DNA of 64,000 nt from Motacilla alba alba (taxonomy: Eukaryota > Chordata > Aves > Passeriformes > Motacillidae): positions 45,511,016-45,575,015 of the forward strand of contig NC_052019.1 in the NCBI RefSeq assembly GCF_015832195.1, read 5' to 3'. Positions 50,442-62,876 of this stretch are shown piece by piece. How positions within the stretch are numbered: the first letter of the stretch is position 1; every line of letters starts with the position of its first letter. The notes beneath the pieces are model-generated. The model was not told the DNA's origin. It did no database searches and was given only the letters and a program-made list of their open reading frames with translations. Position numbers and translations under genes: made by a program.

Positions 50442-50476
50442 AATGGTAAATGTTAAAACTTGTTTTAACATCCATT
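50442..50476. repeat. inverted repeat, 10-bp perfect core
   Basis: The arms atgttaaaac (50450-50459) and gttttaacat (50462-50471) are perfect reverse complements separated by two bases. A further five pairs (aatgg with ccatt) extend the stem beyond a small asymmetric bulge. Confidence 0.85.
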
Positions 50477-50968
50477 GTTTTAAAAATTTCTAGCCTTTTG
50501 AGCCTTCATTAATGTCTGTCCTACAGGGGCTCAATAGTTAGCAGGGGAATGTGTCTACATGGGTTTTACATGGGCAGAACTACAGACCAAGGGAAGAGAC
50601 CTTCTCTCATAACACCAAAACCACTTCACCACACAAGCTTTTCCTACTTCTCTTCCCAAAACTATTTTTGTTTTATTATATGCAAGAGATGCGTGAGTAC
50701 AGGAAGACAAACTAAAACTCCTTTTGATAATAAAACCGTTAAATGGTGGCAAATAATTTTTCAGTTGAATATCTTGTCTTGGCCTTTTCCCAGTCTTTAT
50801 CTCACTGATTATCTTCAGGTGTCTTTAGGGCTACTGCAGTTCCTTAGAATTCTTACGCAAGATGTCTCCTTGTCACAATGCAATCAGCTCTCACTTTCAA
50901 CTGCCAGCACACCTCATTCCTCATCCTCTGTGTCAGGGGCTGTATGAGCCTCACAGCAGTGTCTTCAA
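50477..50968. other. gene-free stretch
   Basis: A 132-codon plus-strand frame at 50549-50947 overlaps a minus-strand frame. Neither resembles a known family. Confidence 0.55.
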
Positions 50969-51050
50969 AACAACAACAACACCGACAAAACAAAAAAAAA
51001 AAAAAAAAAAAAAAACCAACAAACAAACAAAAAAAAAAAAAAAAAAAACC
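50969..51050 (+). repeat. A-rich and (CAA)n/(CAAA)n simple repeat
   Basis: CAA units, then 24 A (50992-51015), then CAAA-type units, then 20 A (51029-51048). Lysine-rich translations across it are artefacts of low complexity. Confidence 0.92.
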
Positions 51051-52154
51051 ACAGCGTATTTAAGAATATCCAACTGTTTCACATCTGCACTGTACTCAGC
51101 CAGATTGAAAATGTGTTCTGAGTAAGTGATGGAAACAGGTCAGTGTAAATACTTGGCAACAACAGACATGGAAGGTTCCCACATTTTATTTCAAAAAGCT
51201 AGCACACAGCCTCTGTAATGGAGAAAAAAACATAAAAGCATCACCAAGGGCAAGGTGATTTGCTCTAGATAGACATTGAGCAAGCCTGTTTTGATGTTCA
51301 GCCCTAGAAACCTTTCATTATGTAAACACACCTCCCCAGAGGTAGGATGCATCATTTATTTGATGATCAAAAGGTCAAATATACTTTAATTTCTTCAAGT
51401 GACATTAAAACTAATGTCCTTTCATTAGCATTTTGAGCTGCTGTTGCTGAAGTCAAGCATTTTAACAGCACAGTTGTGCTCTTCTCTTCCCCACCCCTTT
51501 TCTCCTAGGATGCCCCCAAAAAACTACATCAAGCAAAGTTATCTCTATGATTAACTTGTACTTGGAAGGAACCTAACTTATTTTTCACACATAAATAAGA
51601 AGACACTTAAATTATTTTTCACACATAAACCCCACTTAGCTTGTTTAAGCACACAGGACAGAGAGAAAAACCAGATAGAGACATTTTGCTTTTGGAAGCA
51701 GCCTTAACAATGTATAACTTCATGAGAGTAGGGGGATATGGTTTCAATTCTAACCTGGATCAGACTCTAAATATTCTGACATGTATCAAGCAGAATTGCC
51801 AAAACATATTCTTCCCTTTCAAAACATTCCATTGGCTCTGGCCTCATTAGGCAGTTTAAATGCTATTTCATTTTTAAAAATTAAAAATACAATGTTAAAA
51901 GGTTACACTGAAATAAAAAAATTATGTGGAACCATGGTATTTTATTTATTCTGCTTTTGCAGTCTTTGGAGTACCATAGTGTTAGCTATCAGATTAAATG
52001 TAAGCATTGCTCAAATGAATAGCCTTTACATTAACTAGGTCCATTTCTAGCCATTATTCTGGAATGACTAAAATTAAAGCCATTGTTTCTCTCTTATATG
52101 ACAAATTAAGCATCTTGCTATAAGCACAACTACGAGAAACACTTCAAGAACCAC
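51051..52154. other. gene-free AT-rich stretch with a tandem duplication
   Basis: No recognisable gene. It contains the imperfect 34-bp-period duplication at 51578-51629. Confidence 0.65.
51578..51629 (+). repeat. short tandem duplication, 34-bp period
   Basis: Two exact 18-base copies of ttatttttcacacataaa at 51578-51595 and 51612-51629, separated by 16 bases. Confidence 0.88.
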
Positions 52155-52225
52155 AGCTGGCTCTGCTTCAGAGTAGGATTGGATCAGGTGACTTTAAGAG
52201 ATCCTTTTCAACCTATATTGCTCTA
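52155..52225 (+). mobile_element. short CR1 3'-end relic
   Basis: The words ggattggatcaggtgacttt, aagagatccttttcaaccta and tattgctctacaac follow the order of a CR1 3' UTR end (a 'gatgacctt...ggtcccttccaacc...attctatga' arrangement) in plus orientation. Only about 70 bases remain and the terminal units are degenerate. Confidence 0.55.
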
Positions 52226-52835
52226 CAACATCCTTAAATGTCTTTTTCCACTTATTTTTCAAATTAATTTCTCAAGCATTTTCTTGGTTGCACAAACAAG
52301 TAGATTAGATTATCACAAAGAGTTTCTGCTGGCCACATAATTTATTCATTCAGTGTTTAGTGTCACCATGGTATCTCACTGTCCCATCTTACCTTTCCAT
52401 TTGGTTGCTGAAGAAAGAAATCCAAATGTTATTTAAAAAGAAAAGGCAATATTATGTCTATAGTTCCTTTAAACAAAGGTGCTAGATTGTTCTGGAATAA
52501 TAATAAAACATAAGTGTCATCATACTACACCTTCATCCACTTTCCTGCAATAATTTTTTAGATTTACCAATTTCATATTTGCCTTTTTTTCAGACCTAAA
52601 AAGGAAAAATGTCCTTAAGGTCAATACCACCATAAACCCATCACATTGCTAATCTCCTACACTTCTCTCCCAAGTGAAGGAACAATCAGCAGAGTCCTGT
52701 CGTCAATATCTTGTTATTCCACAGTCTCACTATTAAATACTGGATTCACCTGTGTTTGCAATTTACCTGAGTTAGAGCAGCTGGACCACACTGAAGTGAT
52801 TTAGACTGAATAATGTAGCTAAAAGAGCATAGGTT
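52226..52835. other. gene-free AT-rich stretch
   Basis: No recognisable gene. Confidence 0.65.
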
Positions 52836-52872
52836 AATTAAAACAAAAAAAATTAAAAACAAAAACAAAAAA
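52836..52872 (+). repeat. A-rich low-complexity tract
   Basis: A runs interrupted by single C or TT. Noncoding. Confidence 0.8.
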
Positions 52873-54441
52873 CTCATCAGTGGCAGATCAACCTACTCAC
52901 ATATTTGCAGGTTAATTGTTCACATACCACTCATACCCTGATAACACCTCCTACATGATACTTTGAAGAAGCCACCACACCTCACAGTCTGAATTTTTTT
53001 TTCTTTTAAGAAAATCAGGGTAAGTAGTTTACTAATCAGCTTTTACTATGGAATCCTAGAAATTTTGTATAAAAATCCTAGAAGACCTTGTATAAAATGG
53101 TACGCACATGATATTAGCAAATAGCCAAAAAAACACTAAGCAGCAAAGTGACAAAATAACATATCTACTTCAAAACAAGCTTTGCATTCATTATAATGAT
53201 AATCATATTCAGATAAGTATATTCAGAAAGATCTGGGGGCACTTGTAGAACATTCACCCAAAACATCAGCTGAACAGTGAGAGCATAAGCTGAACTTTAC
53301 AAGTTATTAGAAAATTACTAGGAAACAAACAGAAGACTGTGGTATGTGCTCAAGGTACAGCTGCTGAGAAAGCAGGCAGGGTCTATTTAATATTTATACT
53401 GTTATTTATGATTCTGCCTATCTGCAGCTCAATAGGCTCAGAGACATCACAAAGTCACAAATGTGACTTTCATCTATGCTACAATGCCCATCCTTAAGTC
53501 CCTGAAGAGTTCAACTACTCGCAGAATAAGATACTTCTCTGACTTATTTTAGCCAAGCCATACTGCAAATTGTAATGACCTTGATAAGCAGCAGAAGTTA
53601 TGTTTCCTTCTTTTCCTTACAGCCCAACACATCAAACTAATCCCACAGTTATGTAATACTCAGTAACAACAGAAGTCACAGAGGTATGTTGAGAGATAAA
53701 TGGGAAGGTAGTAAATGAACAGATCAAAAGTTGTGACAAAAAAGCCATCAAAATTTCACCCTTTTCATAACAACACGGGTTTAAAAATAAGAAAATAAGA
53801 TACAAAGAAAAAATCTTAGCTTTATTATACTTTAAATGGCTACTACATGAGCTTAAAAATAAAACCCAGTGGAGTAGTATAGGCTGGCAGAACCAATTCA
53901 TCTAGCTAAATGACACCAAGATATGCCATTCATACAACTAATGAGGATTAGCATGCTGATGATATTCTAAAGATAGCATTGTTAAATAAGCCAAATATAT
54001 CCCAGGAATCAAGCCTAATATATAATGCCAATCTACGTCCATCAATTAGGATGACACAGAGTGCTAAAAATATGCAAATCTGTATCAACCATTGGTCCTC
54101 TGAACACAGTCCAGCTCTCTAAACCTACGGGCTATGGACACAGGCTGATAGAGGGGCCTGTAAAGTCCAGTAGGGTTTGTACCAAGCAGGGCTCAGTTAG
54201 CACCATCTGCCAGGAACACAATATTCTTTCATTATCTATATCTCTGTAAGGCACCTTGATCTACTAAACCACTGTACATAACTGTGTTACTAATTTTTCA
54301 AAGGCAATGATTTTACTTAACTTAGAATTCATAATAGCAAAAAAAAATTAAACATATCAAACCTCTAAATCAGCTTTTCACAAGAAAAAATTTCTGGGAA
54401 ACTAGAATAAAAAGCCTCTCATGAGAAGCCATTTGTGACAG
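52873..54441. other. gene-free AT-rich stretch
   Basis: No recognisable gene. It contains an approximate 22-bp tandem duplication at 53052-53097 built on aatcctagaa...ttgtataaaa. Confidence 0.65.
53052..53097 (+). repeat. approximate tandem duplication, 22-bp period
   Basis: Two copies of a unit that starts aatcctagaa and ends ttgtataaaa; the middle differs (attt versus gacc). A small local duplication. Confidence 0.75.
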
Positions 54442-54567
54442 GATGTTTTCTACAAGGAAACACATCCTGAGCTGCACAAGCAGCGCAAGTTCAACAACAT
54501 TGAAGTGCACATTACCAAAATTGTCTACAAGGGATGCAACCTGATGAGATCCCTATCAAAGACATAG
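54442..54567 (+). other. short open frame of coding appearance after an AG
   Basis: After gtgacag at 54435-54441 a 41-codon frame runs to a TAG at 54565-54567, beginning DVFYKETHPELHKQRKFNNI. Codon choice in its first part (GAG CTG CAC AAG CAG CGC AAG TTC AAC AAC) is much more G/C-ending than the surrounding DNA, which is unlike most frames here. It has no ATG at the start, so it would be a terminal exon or a fragment of a retrocopy. I do not recognise the protein, and the acceptor has no pyrimidine tract. It may be an old gene or repeat relic. Confidence 0.2.
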
Positions 54568-56523
54568 GAGACAGAGAGTCAAAGGAAATTAGGGGAGAGG
54601 ACAATCAAGCAAAACAACTTGGAAAAAAGCACCCCAAATACTAGCTCAATACTTTCTACATTTTGTTTTCAGTCATTATACATTCAGTAGTGGACAGGGG
54701 GAGGAGAGGAAATGAATGCAACACACAATTCGTATTTATAGAAGTCTGACTTAGTTTGTCAGTAATGAGAGTATCATGGAGAGCCAATAGTAAAAATGGA
54801 AGCACACTGTTAAAAAACTCCCTTGTAGCTATTACCAGTATTGTTCTTCCTTCCAAAATCCAGCAAAGTGACCAGTTCTAGTGAGAACAACATACAAGGG
54901 ACATAAGCCATGAGCCATGGCTGAGTAGGAATACCTCATGTGTTCCCACTACTGGCATGGGAGGAATTTCCTTCTGGTTTCCATGAACCACAATGCTGTG
55001 GCAACTTTGACAACAGCTCATAAGGGACGGCAAATCAGTATTCTCCAGATCCTTTTTCACCCTTGCAAGATTTGTGTAGAGATAACATGTGTATCTCTAG
55101 CATATCCCTTCTTTCTCTGACAGGCTGCAAGAACTTTGCTCTGCCATCCTTGTTCACAGAATAGAAGCCTCTAACAACTGTGCTCTCAAGAAATAAGCAA
55201 AAGGCTAAACATCCAGACAGACATGTTTTTTTCTTCTTTTCTAGCCTCGTAAGCAAATACAGCTCCAAAGAAATTGCTCCTCAAAAACTGATGAGTTACA
55301 AAGAAACTTTATCTAGAATTTCAGTTAAACAATTTATCCCTGTCTCTAGCTGGTCACACACTCATTTTTATCACTTTGGGATCAGATGATACAGCACCCA
55401 TTATTGAAAAAGCAGCAATGTGATCCTACCTCATAAGAAAATCAAGAACATAGCTGTGCATAAACCTATCAAGATTTAGGGTGATTTCCAGTTCTAAATA
55501 CATATTTTGGACATCTGAGTATTTTGCTCCTCTTCTGCTTTTTATGAGCTTTTTTCCCAATTTTCAGAGCATTTCTCTAACATATCATTGGTTAAGATTT
55601 AAGTTTACCTGAGGCCCACAAATATACCATGTCTTACAATCTCTTGTCATAAAGACAACAAAAGAGAAGCAAAAACCTGACCTTTGTGGCTTCAGCCATC
55701 TGTGGAGCCAGCATTAGTCTTTTATCCAAGCCAATTATAAGCATACTGATGCAAATATGAGAAACTAAGAGCAACTAGATCAAATCAAATAAAAGCCTAG
55801 CAAGGGTAATAGGGAGGTGCACGACCAAGTAAACAAGATCTAATTAAAAAATAAGGTTGAAGAGAGGAACCTTTACCTCACATATCCCAGCACCTTCAAT
55901 TTTTTCAGTAGTACACAACACCTTTCATTCTAGCCATTGCATCCAATAGTCAGCCAAGTTTCTAATGTTTACTGATGCATCAAATCTCTCTAAAAGCATC
56001 CCTTGCATAGTCCAATGAAATAGAACTCCACAACTAAGTCATGTATGTGCTGCCTTGCAGGACTGATCCATCCTGTTACCTTTTCAGCCTGTTACCCCGT
56101 AATTCTGCATTTATCTGCTGTGAAAATTGTTTGGCCAAAACCAAAGGCTCTAATGTTATAGTACATTTTTGGAAAAAAGTGATTGCAAACACAAGGTATA
56201 GACTTACCTTAATACAGCTGTATTCCAAAATCATTGAGTCACTTTTTAAAAGTTAGTTTTACATGTACAGAGCATAACTAAGAACAGGTCAGGAAAATCC
56301 AAATGCCTCATGAAGTAACAGAGAGAAGATGCCATGACTGAAACAGTCCTGTACATCCAATTAGTGAAGCTATTTGCTATGACAACTACGTATTCAACAC
56401 ATTGAGATTACACTGTGATGAATATTTCCTTGCATACAACTCAAAAAAGAAATCTTGACCACCTGATTTTACTGTAATTCAAAAGCAGAATTTCTAAAGA
56501 GAGCATTACCTCAGCACCCTCTC
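54568..56523. other. gene-free stretch
   Basis: No recognisable gene or transposon. Confidence 0.65.
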
Positions 56524-56541
56524 AAAAAAAAAAAAAAAAAA
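56524..56541 (+). repeat. poly(A) run, 18 bases
   Basis: An uninterrupted run of 18 A residues after ccctctc. Simple repeat. Confidence 0.9.
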
Positions 56542-57021
56542 CCTTCTGCATTTATAGTCTGTAAAAGCTCTGAAGAACAAGGTACATTACACTCCCTGTG
56601 TGTTCTGTAAGTTCTCTGATATTCAAAAAGCAAGAAGCAAGCAGACACCTCACAATAAAGGGGATGTCACCTGCAGTTTGATATTTCTTTGGAAAGAAGT
56701 CTTTGCATCTGCTTTGTCCTGCAGGAATTTGTTTGGTTTTTTTATCCATTGGACACAAGTATTTACATACACATCAGTGCAACTCTGTAGCAGGGATCAT
56801 GTTTGATATTTAAAAATGGAAATCTAAAAATAAACCGAGATGATATAACTTCAGGTTCTGGAGACAAGTACATGATTAAATAACTTCTCATCTGAGAGTT
56901 TTTTTCCTGATAGGCAAGAATGAGACTGCATACATTTTCATTTCAGTTAATTCCTTAGATCCTGCTCATTTTTTCTTATGTAAGATATAAATGATGTAGC
57001 TACCCTGCTTGCTAATTTCAG
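56542..57021. other. gene-free stretch
   Basis: No recognisable gene. Confidence 0.65.
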
Positions 57022-57182
57022 GTTTGGTCACTAATGCTCAGTGGGAAGATCTTCTGCAGAGAACACTTAATGCTTCTATATCTGCATGTGGTGAGTGGTG
57101 GGACCTGAACCCCCATAAGAACCGAGATTCTGTTTGGAAAGCCAGAATATCCATTGTCTCAAGCCAGCTGGAAAATGCTTGA
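57022..57182 (+). other. exon-like open segment
   Basis: After the acceptor-like ttgctaatttcag (AG at 57020-57021) a frame entered with two leading bases is open for 52 codons to a TGA at 57180-57182. A consensus donor (atgtg|gtgagtgg) at 57091 would cut out a 69-base, phase 1-1 exon whose translation contains LVTNAQWEDLLQRTLNAS. I recognise no family, and the pyrimidine tract is weak. Candidate only. Confidence 0.15.
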
Positions 57183-60100
57183 GGAAAACTGGAGAATACA
57201 TTCACCAGTAGAATTTTTAATTCTAAGAAAGGTTATTTTGAAATTAACAATGAGTTACAAGATTTGATTTTTAGTGTTTAAAAATTAAGCAGGCTGCATT
57301 AAAACTTCAGACTGGAAGAACTCAGTAATTTTCTTCAAGGTGCAGGCCTGAGAAGTCACACATGACAGAAAAATATTTAAGAGGTGCTAGAGATGTGAGA
57401 AAATGCCAAAACCAAAAAAACCCTTAGCTTCTTTTTGGAAACAACTTAATGTCTAGTAAACAAGCATAGAGAAATCTCCAATACTGGTTGCAAAGGTAGG
57501 GATGCCATTTTGCAGCTATTAAGAGATAGAGTAGGCATACAGTTCTGTAAGACCATTGAATTATGTAGAGATATACTACTTTATTACTTTACACAGGGAA
57601 AAAAAGTGAAGATTTGAGAATATACCATAAGGCTCATGAAACGGCACATTAGAGAAGATATGGTCAAAACGCAGAAACAAAGTGCTTTCTGAACATTTGC
57701 TGCAAATGTGTATCAGATTTAAAACCAGCAATCCATTCCTGCTCCTTCGTGGTGTATAGCTTTGCTGTGGACTGCTGAGTAGCTGTCATGCTATGCAGCC
57801 TGGCTGCTTTCCAGTCCTGGGTGAAGCAATCCCCACAGTATTTGCATGAAAGTAATGATGGGCTCCTTTGATGTGAATGATCTTGAGTGAATAAAAGGTG
57901 GGTTTGGGTTTTTCTGGCCTTTATAAGCATTCTTTGTCAATGCCTCTTGCTCACAAGCAAAAACCTGTGCCAGGTGTCCCAGAAAGTCATGTCAAAGGAT
58001 TCTCTCTGAAGCCCCATGTAGAAAATATCTATTCCTCACATCTTATGTTATAGCTAGCCTTCACAGAAGGGACTGCCCTCAGATTTTTCAATAGCTAGTG
58101 TTCTTTATATTCAATAATTGTCATCTGCAGGTATGCTGTGAAAAAGACAATTCCTTTGATAGAACACAAGTGGTTTTTATCTAAATGCATTTGTTGGTTT
58201 AATTTTACAGCTTCATACAGTTTCTGCAAATAATTTCAGATAATTACTTAAATGTTATTTCATATGAAAGTCATTACTACTAAAATCTACAGTATCCCAC
58301 CAGCAAGGAAAAAAAAAAGAAATGGGCAAAGTTGCAAGCACAGCTCTTCTATTGTTTCTAACTCAAGCAGGGTTGCAAATGCTGGAGACTGTTGGCATTT
58401 TGAAATGTCTGGAGGCTCCTGCAGATTTCTAGAATTACATGTTATGGCTCTTGGTGTTCCACAGATACTGCAGCTGATTTACTAAAGAAAAATTAAAAAT
58501 GCATTTCTCAATAATATGTGTATGCTCCGTGCCTTACTGAAAATAGGAAATCCATGTACCTGTGGCTGAATAGTCAAGCATGCAGAGCCACACAGTCACA
58601 GTGAGCTTAGATCAGGTATAAATTTTACACCCTAAACAACATATCACAGAGGGTGTGATGCATGATAAGATGCAAATATTCTCTGGTCTACTCAAGCCCA
58701 TCTCTACTCTGAAGTTTACTTGTCTGTAAAAAAAGTCCAATAACATTAGCAGCTTATAGGAGAGGAATAGTATGTCTACCAGGAAAAGCAAGTCTACGTT
58801 AAAACAGAATTCAAACCAATAATCTAGGAAATCATTAACCTGACTGAGAAGAATTCCCACCCTGTCAGTGCATGTCCCCCACTAATTTACTCCTGCCTGT
58901 GAGTGATGCTGGCAAACCCATACCGAAGATTTTGAAAACAGAGGATCTTGAATGAATTCCATGTAGAAATGGTTTCATAGTAAATCAGAAAATCAGTAAA
59001 GATTCTTATTATCTGCACAAGGCCCTTGTCCTTCACCACTCAGGTGGGAGGTAGGGACACAGACACAGCCTCATCCCTCTTTCATGCTGCCCAATGATTA
59101 TACCAGCCTGTTTGTATCCTGACATTGTTGGAATCCCTTTGGAACTTCAAGACTTGACCAATAACAAGTTTTGTGCGCTTTTGGCTTCCTCACCCTTGGT
59201 CTTCTTTTCCATAGCTTGTTTTCTCCCCTCCCACTTTTTTGTCCCACCTCCATCTGCATCCAAGCTGTGTCAAGATTTGCACCACACCACTTGCCCAACT
59301 GGAAGGGATACCAACAGCTGAAGCTTGTTGAGAGCTTGCTCTGCTTCTGTGCAGACACCAAGCAGTCACAAAGTAATGCAACCTTTAGGGACGGCCTGGA
59401 TTGCCATCACTGTATCTAAAGTACTTTTCTAATTTTTTTTTTTTTTGCAGTGAGGCTGAAAAATAACTAGTGTAACTATTATGTTGTTCTTACAATAATA
59501 GAAAACGAGCATGAACCCAAAGTATTATAAAAATCCAGAAAAGGTGTTTCTCCCAGTTTCAGAGCATGTGATTGTTTTATAAGATGAGAAATTACATTAG
59601 TTCCTAAGGCTTACCCAGAAGTTTAGATCAAACCCAGCAAAATATTTTGTCTAAGAACAAAGTATTATTTCAGTAAAATTAGTCTTCTGGTAGATACAAT
59701 AATTTCTTAAGACACACACAAAAAAAAAATTTGAACACAAATATTTGATATCTTACAGTAATTGGAAAAATACAGGATGGAAAGCAGGATTGAACACTTT
59801 TTTATAGTCTAGAATTTTAAAAATTACAAATACTAAAGCTTTATATAGGCATGAAAATTCCCATCAAAGATGACAAACCTAAGGCAACCACCAAAACCTG
59901 GGAAAGTTTAGTCTCCCAGCTCTGTGACCAACACAAATATCCATGTCTTCAACAGGATCTTCAGAGAAAACAGCACTGGTTACTCAGACACTGTATTGAT
60001 TTTGGACTCTTCTGTCTTTAACAAGCTCATTTTAGTACAGGTTAAATCAACTGAGTTACTTTTAACTGCTGGAAAATTATGAATGGGATGTCCAAGCAGA

Positions 60101-60705
60101 GCTTGCCTCGACTAATCTTCTTCTCAAACAGCTTCAAATTTAACCAGGATACACTACTGTTTAAACAAGACATACACACATTTCTGGGATAGCTTAACCA
60201 TTCTCCATTATTTAACCTTTATGTTTTCAAATGCTGTAGTATAAAAAGTCTTAAAATACACTGGGGCTGTTAAGTTCCTGTAAAGTGTTCACAGTATCTT
60301 TGCTCTTCCTTATTCCAAATAGAAAAGGCAGAAAGTCATTAGAAAGTTTTTTTGGGGGTTGTCTTTTTTAATTTTTTCCACAATTTTAAGTAGATATTTA
60401 CATAGCCTTACACTAGTACTCTGAGTCAGTTTTCTACAATATTGTTGCTAATACTCAGCCACAAATGAATTTCCAGTATAGAAAAAATTACTACATACAA
60501 GTACATTTTTGAAGCAAGCAAACAGGGGGAAAAATGGTTTTCCACACGTATTCCTTTGTATTATTTAGCTACATTACTCTTCTGAAATGCTACTGGGGAC
60601 ACAGAAGCATTCTGTTTTATAAAATTTACATTCAAGCATTCTCAAAGCTCCACAATTTTCCCCTTCAAATTGCTTTCTAAAGCTCTCCTGTACCAAAACC
60701 TTAGC
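57183..60705. other. gene-free stretch
   Basis: No recognisable gene. An 88-codon minus-strand frame at 57664-57930 contains a CKYCGDC cluster but no complete zinc-finger spacing. A 14-base T run followed by gcag lies at 59433-59449, and a two-codon-scale frame follows it. Confidence 0.55.
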
Positions 60706-60746
60706 AAAAAAAAAAAAAAAAGAAAAAAAAAAAAGCCAAAAAACAC
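60706..60746 (+). repeat. A-rich simple repeat
   Basis: 15 A, one G, then 12 A, with further A/C-rich sequence. Noncoding. Confidence 0.88.
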
Positions 60747-61389
60747 ACCCCATCTTTGAGGCCATTGGAAGTACAAATTTTACATTGGTGTCCACTGTGG
60801 TCATTCACTGTATTTTCCTTGCAACCATTGAGACCTTTTTTAAAACCATATCCATGAAGCATTTTTTGTCATAGAATCCAAGGCTTCATAAAGTGCTATG
60901 ACTGTGATGAAAAACATATTTAACCAATGACACTGTAACCAGTAGAAAAGAACCCAAAAACAAGAAAATAAGGGGGACTAGGGGTAGAAATCAACCAGAT
61001 ACTTCCACAAGAGGATTGAAGGATTTCAAGCACCAAGACTGCACTGTAAGTACCATTTCAGTGCTGAAGTCATCAAAAACAGTTTTCCTAATAAGCTCAG
61101 TTTTTAATGGTACCAAGATATACCCTGGTCTTTAAAATAATAAATTCAGTCCATTTTAATACTTTATTAAATGTATTCAGTTTAATTGCTGGATAAAGAA
61201 TGTGGTCTTTAATTATATACAGAGACAGCCTGGGTTTAACAAAACAAAATGTAATCCAGAAACTGGGAATGGTAGGTGACCAGTAGCATTTACATTTTCA
61301 ATAATCATGGTCAAGTTTTCTTCGTGTAGAGCTCTAGGATAAACTCAAGAGATGATTACAGTAATTAAGGAATTTACAGATCTCTTTCT
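60747..61389. other. stretch with minus-strand poly(A) signals
   Basis: No frame of note. On the minus strand an AATAAA lies at 61163-61168, with ATTAAA at 61155-61160, 61181-61186 and 61208-61213. These could serve the open frames at 61390-61724, but such hexamers are common in AT-rich DNA. Confidence 0.4.
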
Positions 61390-61724
61390 TCAGAGACAAT
61401 CTATTTGGCAGAGATTTGCAGCCTCTTGAATGAACTCCCTCCAATCCTCTGATGTCACTATCTTGCACTCATTAAGTTCCCAACTAGCATGCGCATGCAG
61501 CTGATACTGGTGTCAGCCAAAGCCCTATCTCAGTCGAACGGCGCTTGCAAATAGAGATATTTTCTGGCATCTGACTTCTCAAGGTACATGAGGGCATTTC
61601 CAGTCCCAGGGGAGGAGGCAGACTCCAGCAAGAACCAGCCCACCAGATGCTCTAACATTACACAGCCAACTGCTCCAGTTACAGTCCCAACTACATCCAG
61701 AATCATATTAAGTAAAATCTTCAA
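61390..61724 (-). other. candidate terminal exon or old coding relic
   Basis: Two successive minus-strand frames have coding appearance. The first (61724-61530, 64 codons with ATG) follows an acceptor-like ttctcctctgttcttgaag and includes a hydrophobic run DVVGTVTGAVGCVMLEHLVG, ending ...YLQAPFD before a TGA. The second, shifted in frame, is open from 61512 to a TGA at 61392-61390 and contains VTSEDWREFIQEAANLCQ. A patch of higher GC covers both, and clustered poly(A) signals lie downstream. Together they could be the last exon of a gene with a frameshift or alternative reading, a decayed pseudogene, or an unrecognised repeat. I cannot name a family. Confidence 0.25.
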
Positions 61725-62860
61725 GAACAGAGGAGAAGAATCCAGACTTACACAGATATAACTGAAGTCAGACTATTGCTTGTCACCAAAGAGGTTCCAT
61801 CACTCCAGTTGGAGTCTGTGATTTATATGACACAACCAGATATACCACAGACATGCAAAAGCAGGTTATCCACTCCTAGGAAAGATGGGTTAGAGACAGC
61901 ACACAAACTTGCTTCATAAAATACCTTGCTTACTGACAATTAATCTAAGATTTCACCTGGGAATTAAGAGTACCTAATCACATGCCATAGACTTTGAAGC
62001 AATCTAAAAATATAGCCCACTTATCAATCCATAACTGATCCAAACAAGTATTAAAAATTATGTGTTTTAGCTGTAATACAGTATCCAAGTCTAAAATAAA
62101 ATTATATCCTGATTAAACCAATGCTCACTAGAGAGGTCACAGAATCAATGGAAGTTTGCAAATCAGTGGTTTGGGGTGCCCAATTTGAAACACTCAAGAA
62201 ACAGGATCTTGAGAAGATGGGTGTGGGGGAGGTGCTGAGCCTCTCAAACTGTATATACAGCCAGTAGTTAGGTATCACCATACTTTGACTACTCTCAGTG
62301 AGAAAACAGGGAGATAGTAGCTGCCTTCTACATTGCTATTTACTTTGCAAACCACAATGTGGTGTGCAATACATTTGAGAAGACTGATTCAAGAGGAAAA
62401 GGGACATTCAATGACATGAGAAGAATTTATCTGATTTTATCATCTTTCATGCAGTTTATTGCCACAAGTTAAAAAAACCATAAACCCGAACACTAGTATC
62501 CAAAGGCAAATCAAGTCTGGACACAAATAAGAATATTTAGAGGAGTTAGAGTCACCAACCTAAAAAGACTGCTGGAAAGGATAAAAGCTCCTGCTTCAGT
62601 TTTAGCTCAATTTCTCATTAGAAGGGATTAGAATGAAATTTTCATAGAAGCTTCTAATTCCTATGGGGTCTACCATCCTCATCTCAAGCATCTGGTATGG
62701 TCATCAGAGAAATGGTAGTACATTAGACAGACCACAGGCACAATCCAATATGGCAATTACTACATGTTTTCTTCTTGATAAAAAGTTAAACAGTCCATCT
62801 GATGCTGCTGTCAAAATGCAATCTTGGAACCAAACACCAAGTAAACACTTCTTTATGGAC
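61725..62860. other. gene-free stretch
   Basis: No recognisable gene. Confidence 0.6.
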
Positions 62861-62876
62861 AAAAAAAAAAAAAAAA
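62861..62876 (+). repeat. poly(A) run, 16 bases
   Basis: An uninterrupted run of 16 A residues after tatggac. It gives a lysine run inside the longest open frame of the window (62802-63326). Confidence 0.9.

Noticed and set aside
57664..57930. 88-codon minus-strand frame with a CKYCGDC cluster
   Set aside because: The cysteines lack the spacing of a known zinc finger, and no histidine or second cysteine pair completes one.
60868..60892. catagaatc word recalling a CR1 tail
   Set aside because: Similarity ends after about nine bases.
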